From contig JAZGUH010000528.1 in assembly GCA_037893225.1 (NCBI GenBank), positions 186,001-250,000 on the forward strand: DNA of 64,000 bases. Reading direction: 5' to 3'. A program made the translations under genes and the position numbers. Source of the stretch: Hippasteria phrygiana (Eukaryota > Echinodermata > Asteroidea > Valvatida > Goniasteridae). Shown one piece after another: positions 56,201 through 64,000 of the stretch; within the stretch, counting starts at the first letter, position 1; every line of letters starts with the position of its first letter. A model generated the notes under the pieces. That model ran no database searches. It had not been told where the DNA came from and was given only the letters and a program-made list of their open reading frames with translations.

Positions 56201-59200
56201 AATATCTTAATTGTCTCCCCTCTGACAGGTTCATCGGACTTACACGGTGCCCAATTCAGCGACCTTTTCCGCCTACCTGCGCAACGAAACAATGTGGGAC
56301 GACTAGACCATGGTTTACTGATGAAGGCTTGTAGTTGCAGTGGAAACGTCGCTGTCCACATCGTTGACCACATCGTGAGACAACGAGTAAGAATTACTGA
56401 AATTATTAACCTTAAAAAATACTTGCAAAATGTTTCCTGTATTAATATCTGAATTGTCTCCCGTTACAGGTTTATCGGACTTCACGGTGCCCAAGTCAGC
56501 GGCCATTGCGGCCTTCCTGCGCAAGGAGACCATCCAGAGGAGCTATTACTTGGAATGACATTAATGGAAATATTCAAAATTTACCAAATCTGCCAACCTT
56601 TAAAAGGCAACTTAATAACTCCTTTGCTGCGTAAATCCGCGATGATGACGCCTCCACAGCACAGTGATGCAACTGATACTATATTTTAAACTAAGTTTGT
56701 TTATGTTTCATCTATTTAATTTAATTTAATTTAATTATTTTATTTTATTCCATTCTTTTGTACCGATCTTAGCAATATTTCTTTTAAAAATGTTATACCT
56801 TTTTATTTACTTGTTAATTCGCACCTTTAAGTTCATTTTATACTAGTTTTTATCTTATCTTATTTTGTGTTCCCACATAATAACTTTGACTTCTGACCTT
56901 TATTAATTCCTGTCTGTTTATATATTTACATGAAATGTCTGACTTCCATCACCAAAGTTTCATGTTGTATTTTCTCAGTTCATTTTAATTTTAATTTTAG
57001 ATTTAGTTTTATATAAGTTTAGTTTTACATTATTTTAGCTTTGTATTATAATAACTCGTCACTAAGGCGTCTTACTGTTTGACATAATTGTAGTTTTGCA
57101 TCATTTTAGTTTTTTTCTACCAAGGTCATTTGTTTGTAAGCTTAAGTTCTTTTTCTACACGGCCCCTTGAAAAGCAGCACTATGTTGAATGGGCTACCGT
57201 GTCTAAAAAAGTGATAATAATAATGCAGGAAGACGAGACCATGGTTTCCTGATGAAGGCTAGCAGTCGAAACGTCGCGGTCCACATCATCGACTACATCG
57301 TGAGACAGCGGATAAGTATTGCTTTCATTATTATACTAAAAAAAAACACCTACAAAATACAACCTTAAAAATATACAAACTAACTAGATAATATTTGAAA
57401 ATTCAACCCTAAAAATTCAAGCTGAAAAAGCTTTATAAATTCAACCTTAAAAATTCAACATAAAAAATTCCACGCTAAAAAAGCTTTCAAAATTCAACCC
57501 AAACAATGTGAAAAAATTCAACCTAAAACATTTAACGTAAACAAGCCTAAAAACTTCAACCCTAGAAATTCCACCTAAAAAAATATTGTATAAATTCAAG
57601 CTAACAAAGCTTAAAAATTATAATGAAAAAACACAATTTAAAAATGCATCTGAAATTCCCAATAAAAAAGACGAAACACCCTAAAAAGCTTAAACAATTC
57701 AAGCTAAAGAGCTAAAAAAAAAAACTCCAACAATTTGAAAAAATTCAACCTGAAAAAATTTCACCTAAAATTAGAATTAAACTAAAAAAATGCAACCTAA
57801 ATGTTGTAAGAACTCAACCCCAAAAATGGAAACTAATCAATATTTAAAAATTCTACCTGAAAAAGTCCACCTAAAAAGTGCAAGGTAAATTAATGTTTTA
57901 GAAAATTCAATCTGAAAAAGGCAAGCTAAAAAAGGTTTCAAAATTACACTTCAAAAATACAACCTAACAATACAACCTAAAAGTTCTATAACAAAAATAG
58001 AATTTAAATATTTAAAAAATGGAACCCTAAAAATACTTTTAAAATGTTTCCTGTATCGACAACTTTGCATATGATTTGTCTATATTTCTTTCCAACATCT
58101 TAATTGTCTCCCCTTACAGGTTCATCGGACTTCACGGTGCCCAAGTCTGCGACCTACCTGCGCAACGAGACCATCCAGGAAGACGAGACCATGGTTTGCT
58201 GATGAAGGCTAGCAGTTGAAACGTCGCGGTCCACATCGACTACATCGTGAGACAGCGGATAAGTATTGCTTTCATTATGATACTAAAAAAAAAAACCTAA
58301 AAAATACAACCATACAAAATACAAAGTAACAAATCTTTAAAAATTCAACCTAAAAAACTCCACTTGAAAAATTCCACCTAAAACAATTATATTGAAAAAT
58401 TCATCTAAAATTTCCTATAAAAAAACATTAAACACCCTAAAAAGCTTAAACAATTCGAGCTAAAGAAATATAATTTAAATCTTTAAAAAATACAACATGA
58501 AATACTTTTAACATGTTTCCTGTATCAATACCTTTGCATATGATTTGTCTAAATGTCTTGCCAACATCTTGTCTCCCCTTATAGGTTCATTGGACTTCAC
58601 GGTGCCCAACTTGGCGGCCTTTGCCGCCTACCTGCGCAAGGAGACCATCCGGGACGAAGAGATCGTGGTTTACTGATGGAGGCTTGCAGTTGCAGTCCAA
58701 ACGTCGCGGTTCACATCGACTACATCGTGAGACAGCGGATAAGTATTGCTTTTATTATGATACTAAAAAAAACACCTAAAAAATACAATCTTAAAAAATA
58801 CAAAGTAACAAATCGTTAAAAATTCAACCCAAAACATTTTTTCTCCAAAAACTTTATAAATTTAACCTGAAGAATTCAACCTAAAAACTCCACTTAAAAA
58901 ATTCCACGGTATAAAAAGCTGAAAAACTTAAACCCCAAAAATTGCACCTACAAAAATATAGAAATTCAACCTAAAGAATTCAAGCTAAGAAAGCTTTAAA
59001 AATTGCACTTAAAAAAAGTTATATGTAAAAAATCATCTAAAATTTCCGTAAAAAAGATGAAATACTCTAAAAAGCTTAAACAATTCAAGCTAAAAAAAAA
59101 TAAAAAATAAATAAATCCAACCAATTTAAAAGAATGAAACCTACAACAAATAAACCTAAAATTATAAATAAACTTAAAAAATGCAACCTAAAATCTTTCA

Positions 59201-59915
59201 AAATTCAACCCGAAAAATTCCACCTTAAAAATCGAAGGTAATGTTTTTTTTTTTTTTTGCGATCTAAAAATTCAAGCTAACAAAGCTTTAAAAATTGCAC
59301 TGTAAAAAATCCTCTTGAAAAATTCAACTGAAATTCCCCATAAAAAAGCTGAAACAATTCAAGCTAAAAAGCTTTTAAAAAAAGAACTAAACGTAAACAA
59401 TTGAAAAGAATTCAACCTACAAAAAAAATCCATCTAAAACTAATATTTAAACCTAAAATATTCAACGGAAACTATTTAAAAATTCAACCTAAAAAAGTGC
59501 ACATAAAAAATGCAATGTAAAACATATTTTGTAAAAAGGCAACTTATAAGAGTTTAAAAATTGCACTTAAAAAATTCAAGCTGAATACTACCTAAAAATA
59601 CAACCCAACAATACAACCTAAAAATTTATCTTAAAATTTTTTACTTAAATCTTAAAAAAATGCAACCTTAAATTCTTTGTACATGTTTCCTGTATCAAAA
59701 CCTTTGCACGTGATTTGTCTAAATGTCTTGCCAACATCTTGTCTCCTCTTATAGGTTCATCGGATTTCATGGTATTGAAGTCGCCAACCATTGCGGTCTA
59801 CCTGCGCAAGGAGACCTTGCAGGAAGACGAGACCATGGTTTCCTGTTGAAGGCTAGCAGTGGAAACGTCGCGGTCTACATCGTTGACTACATTGAGGGAC
59901 AGCGGATAAGTATTT
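53290..59915 (+). repeat. right diverged flank of the array
   Basis: Blocks start at about 53290, 53522, 53750, 54050, 54350, 54645, 54946, 55181, 55421, 55937, 56229, 56470 (interrupted, resumed at 57224), 58121, 58585 and 59755. Spacers lie at about 55560-55870, 57340-58030, 58270-58500 and 58750-59660. Block 54350 lacks five bases near its start. Block 59755 is the most diverged and marks the array edge. Confidence 0.85.
56536..57223 (+). mobile_element. LINE 3' end inserted in a monomer
   Basis: The monomer breaks after gagaccatccag and resumes at caggaagacgag. The 688-bp insert opens in frame with the C-terminal end of a LINE ORF2 (ITWNDINGNIQNLPNLPTFK..., stop at about 56634). It continues with a long AT-rich 3' UTR and ends gggctaccgtgt...gataataataatg. 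The family differs from the LINE at 23147 and is possibly of the RTE-X/CR1 group. Confidence 0.8.
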
Positions 59916-60089
59916 GTGGTTATTTTAATTAAAATTTAAAAATCTTTACAAATGCAACCTAAAACATCTGTACAATTTCAACATAACAAAGTTGCAGCTA
60001 AAAAAAGATTAGCTTTAACCAGATATTAGAGTTGAAAAAGCTTAAAACCATGCTAAAATTTAACCAGAAATGTATTAAATATAACTTTA

Positions 60090-63000
60090 AAAAAATCTTT
60101 AAAGCCTTCAACTCGCACAATAGTCCATTTAAAAACCTCCAACCCTTCAACTTGCACAATATTCCATTTAAACCCCCCAACCCTTCAACTGGCACAATAT
60201 TCCATTTAAAAATCTGCAACTTTGAACTGGCACAATATTCCATTTCAAAATCTCCAACCCTTCAACTGGCACAATATTCCCTTTAAAAATCTGCAACCCT
60301 TCAACTGGCACAATAGTCCATTTAAAAACCCCCAACCCCCTTCAACTGGCACAATAGTCCATTTTAAAACCCCCAACACCCTTCAACTGGCACAGTAGTC
60401 CATTTAAAAAACCAAACCTTTAACTGGCACAATAGTCCATTTAAACCCTCCAACCGTTCAACTGGCACAATATTGCATTTAAAAATCTCCAACTTTCAAC
60501 TGGCACAATAGTCCATTTTAAAACCCCCAACCCCCTTCAACTGGCACAATAGTCCATTTTAAAACCCACAACCCCCTTCAACTGGCACAATAGTCTATTT
60601 TAAACCCCCAACCTTTCAACTGGCACAATAGTCCATTTTAAAACTCCCACCCTTCAACTGGCACAATATTCCATTTAAACCCCTGCAACCCTTCAACTGG
60701 CACAATATTCCATTTTCAAATCTCCAACCCTTCAACTGGCACAATATTCCATTTAAAATCTGCAACCTTCAACTGGCACAATATTCTATTTAAAAAACCC
60801 AACCCTTCAACTGGCACAATATTCCATTTTAAAACCCCCAACGCCCTTCAAGTGGTACAATAGTCCATTTAAAAAACCCAACTCTTCAACTGGCACAATA
60901 TTGTATTTTGAAACCTCCAACCTTTCAACTGGCACAATAGTCCATTTTAAAACTCCCAACCCTTTAACTGGTACAATATTCCATTTTAAAATCTACAACC
61001 CTTCAACTGGCACAATATTCCATTTAAACCCCCAACCCTTCAACTGGAACAATATTCTATTTTAAAATCTGCAACTTTCAACTGGCACAATATTCAATTT
61101 GAAAATCTCCAACCCTTCAACTGGCACAATATTCCATTTTAAAATCTCCAACCTTCAACTGGCACAATATTCTATTTTAAAATCTCCAATCTTCAACTGG
61201 CACAATATTCTATTTTAAAACCCCCAACCCCCTTCAACTGGCACACTATTCTATTTTAAAATCTCCAACCCTTCAACTGGCACAATATTCCATTTTAAAC
61301 CCCCAACCTTCAACTGGCACAATATTCTATTTTAAAATCTACAACCTTCAACTGGCACAATATTCCATTTTAAAATCTCCAACCCTTCAACTGGCACAAT
61401 ATTCCATTTAAAAAACCCAACGCTTCAACTGGCACAATATTCTATTTTAAAATCTCCAACCTTCAACTGGCACAATATTCTATTTTAAAATCTCCAACCC
61501 TTCAACTGGCACAATATTCCATTTAAAAATCTCCAACCTTCAACTGGCACAATATTCCATTTTAAAATCTCCAACCCTTCAACTGGCACAATATTCCATT
61601 TTAAAACCCCCAAACCCCTTCAACTGGCACAATATTCCATTTTAAAACCCCCAACCCCCTTCAACTGGCACAATATTCTATTTTAAAACCCCCAACCCCC
61701 TTCAACTGGCACAATATTCTATTTTGAAATCTCCAACCCCCTTCAACTGGCACAATATTCCATTTTAAAATCTCCAACCCCCTTCAACTGGCACAATATT
61801 CCATTTTAAAATCTCCAACCCCCTTCAACTGGCACAATAATCCATTGTAAAATCTCCAACCCCCTTCAACTGGCACAATAATCCATTGTAAAATCTCCAA
61901 CCCCCTTCAACTGGCACAATAATCCATTGTAAAATCTCCAACCCCCTTCAACTGGCACAATATTCCATTTTAAAATCTCCAATCTTCAACTGGCACAATA
62001 TTCTATTTTAAAACCCCCAACCCCCTTCAACTGGCACACTATTCTATTTTAAAATCTCCAACCCTTCAACTGGCACAATATTCCATTTTAAACCCCCAAC
62101 CTTCAACTGGCACAATATTCCATTTAAAAATCTCCAACCTTCAACTGGCACAATATTCCATTTTAAAATCTCCAACCCTTCAACTGGCACAATATTCCAT
62201 TTTAAAACCCCCAAACCCCTTCAACTGGCACAATATTCCATTTTAAAACCCCCAACCCCCTTCAACTGGCACAATATTCTATTTTAAAACCCCCAACCCC
62301 CTTCAACTGGCACAATATTCTATTTTGAAATCTCCAACCCCCTTCAACTGGCACAATATTCCATTTTAAAATCTCCAACCCCCTTCAACTGGCACAATAT
62401 TCCATTTTAAAATCTCCAACCCCCTTCAACTGGCACAATAATCCATTGTAAAATCTCCAACCCCCTTCAACTGGCACAATAATCCATTGTAAAATCTCCA
62501 ACCCCCTTCAACTGGCACAATAATCCATTGTAAAATCTCCAACCCCCTTCAACTGGCACAATATTCCATTTTAAAATCTCCAACCCCCTTCAACTGGCAC
62601 AATATTCCATTTTAAAATCTCCAACCTCCTTCAACTGGCACAATATTCCATTTTAAAATGTCCAACCCCCTTCAACTGGCACAATATTCCAATTTAAAAT
62701 GTCCAACCCCCTTCAACTGGCACAATATTCCATTTTAAAATGTCCAACCCCCTTCAACTGGCACAATAATCCATTGTAAAATGTCCAACCCCCTTCAACT
62801 GGCACAATAATCCATTGTAAAATGTCCAACCCCCTTCAACTGGCACAATAATCCATTTTAAAATGTCCAACCCCCTTCAACTGGCACAATATTCCATTTT
62901 AAAATCTCCAACCCCCTTCAACTGGCACAATAATCCATTTTAAAATCTCCAACCCCCTTCAACTGGCACAATATTCCATTTGAAAATCTCCAACCCCCTT

Positions 63001-63615
63001 CAACTGGCACAATATTCCATTTGAAAATCTCCAACCCCCTTCAACTGGCACAATATTCCATTTGAAAATCTCCAACCCCCTTCAACTGGCACAATATTCC
63101 ATTTGAAAATCTCCAACCCCCTTCAACTGGCACAATATTCCATTTGAAAATCTGCAACCCCCTTCAACTGGCACAATATTCCATTTGAAAATGTCCAACC
63201 CCCTTCAACTGGCACAATATTCCATTTGAAAATGTCCAACCCCCTTCAACTGGCACAATATTCCATTTGAAAATGTCCAACCCCCTTCAACTGGCACAAT
63301 ATTCCATTTTAAAATCCCCAAACCCCTTTCAACTGGCACAATATTCTTTTTAAAAATCTCCAACCCCCTTCAACTGGCACAATATTCTATTTTAAAACCT
63401 GCAACCCCCTTCAACTGGCACACTATTCTATTTTAAAATCTCCAACCCCCTTCAACTGGCACAATATGCTATTTTAAAACCCCCAACCCGCTTCAACTGG
63501 CACAAAATTCTATTTTAAAACCCCCAACCCCCTTCAACTGGCACAATATGCTATTTTAAAACCCCCAACCCCCTTCAACTGGCACAATAGTCCATTTTAA
63601 AACTTCCAACTGGCA
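60090..63615. repeat. satellite, about 42-bp unit
   Basis: The unit is ttcaactggcacaatattcc plus attttaaaatctccaacccc, with C-run length and ttcc/tcta/gtcc variants. It degenerates at the left edge (60090-60160) and continues to about 63615. Larger blocks are themselves duplicated inside (see findings). It is non-coding; short open frames on either strand are repeat translations. Confidence 0.96.
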
Positions 63616-63639
63616 CAATTGTCCAATTATTTAACTCAA

Positions 63640-64000
63640 CCCGAACCCCCCCCTCAACCCGAAACTCTCAACCCGAAACTCTCAACCCGAAACTCTCAAC
63701 CCGAAACTCTCAATCCGAAACTCTCAATCCGAAACTCTCAATCCGAAACTCTCAATCCGAAACTCTCAATCCGAAACTCTCAATCCGAAACTCTCAATCC
63801 GAAACTCTCAATCCGAAACTCTCAATCCGAAACTCTCAATCCGAAACTCTCAATCCGAAACTCTCAATCCGAAACTCTCAATCCGAAACTCTCAATCCGA
63901 AACTCTCAATCCGAAACTCTCAATCCGAAACCCGAAACCCGAAACCCGAAACCCGAAACTCTCAATCCGAAACCCGAAACTCTCAATCCGAAACCCGAAA
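63640..64000. repeat. 14-bp satellite with cccgaaa sub-units, runs off the window
   Basis: The unit is ctctcaatccgaaa, with early copies reading ctctcaacccgaaa. From about 63930 it mixes with the 7-bp half-unit cccgaaa. It directly follows the 42-bp satellite with only a few transitional bases. Confidence 0.96.

Larger units (their letters stand above)
39200..59915 (+). repeat. exon-like satellite array (whole)
   Basis: A tandem array of roughly 45-50 related monomers. Each has a pyrimidine tract with CAG or TAG, a block beginning gttcatcggacttcacggtg, a recurrent ctgatgaag...cgaaacgtcg segment, and an end gacaacga|gtaagaat. A short AT-rich intron-like spacer of 83 or about 146 bp comes next. 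Every few monomers this is replaced by a long A-rich spacer with a degenerate unit of about 12 bp (aaaaattcaacct). Monomers at both edges are diverged; the centre is near-identical. Confidence 0.95.

Noticed and set aside
39200..59915. CRISPR-like or rDNA-type repeat array
   Set aside because: Monomers are contiguous variants of one sequence, with no spacer-repeat alternation and no rRNA similarity; the host is a eukaryote.
59998..60286. Frames with repeated NIPFKPPNPST or MEYCASSKLQ words
   Set aside because: They start in the A-rich tail of the array and enter the 42-bp satellite; repeat translation only.
60090..64000. Telomeric repeat
   Set aside because: Neither the 42-bp nor the 14-bp/7-bp unit matches TTAGGG in any phase or strand.

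Overview
This is eukaryotic, intron-rich, AT-rich animal DNA. It holds one clear host protein gene, surrounded by a dense mixture of transposon remains and satellites. The tRNA-derived SINEs, the CR1/L2-type LINE, the mariner, Harbinger, piggyBac-like and hAT-like pieces, the many short ATGTACATGT-type words and the flagellar gene CCDC87 together suggest a marine invertebrate. An echinoderm or other ambulacrarian is my guess, but nothing in the window proves the clade.

Layout. 1-336 is a 17-bp tandem repeat. 753-15988 (+) is a complete coding sequence in 23 exons that joins without a frame break into 1052 residues and resembles CCDC87, a sperm/flagellum-associated coiled-coil protein. Two small TTAA-flanked elements sit in its introns. 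16.3-38.7 kb is a transposon graveyard: a truncated mariner, SINEs, hAT-like and foldback elements, a 0.34-kb direct duplication with CCAAT and CRE-like sites, and a 5'-truncated LINE with an intact 640-codon reverse transcriptase frame lying between two nearly identical SINE-containing segments. It also holds a deleted PIF/Harbinger element with recognisable inverted ends, GC-rich 10-bp minisatellites with alternating purine-pyrimidine tracts, and a degenerate array of about 250-bp units.

39.2-59.9 kb is the most unusual part. It is a tandem array whose 228-304-bp monomers each contain an exon-like block, usually 136-154 nt, between a good 3' splice-site sequence (pyrimidine tract plus CAG or TAG) and usually a good 5' splice-site sequence (A|GTAAGA). 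The monomers are organised in higher-order repeats of about 3.27 kb: nine monomers plus about 0.72 kb of A-rich spacer. Three such repeats are near-identical and lie between diverged flanks. The array carries later insertions (an hAT-like element and two LINE 3' ends), a small in-place inversion in one spacer, and recombinant monomers. 60.1-63.6 kb is a satellite with a unit of about 42 bp. 63.64 kb to the end is a 14-bp satellite.

The window therefore reads as one flagellar gene next to a repeat-dominated, possibly heterochromatic block. No operons, CRISPR arrays, rRNA genes or functional-looking tRNA genes are visible. Nearly all short ORFs outside the features listed are intron read-through, repeat translation or chance.
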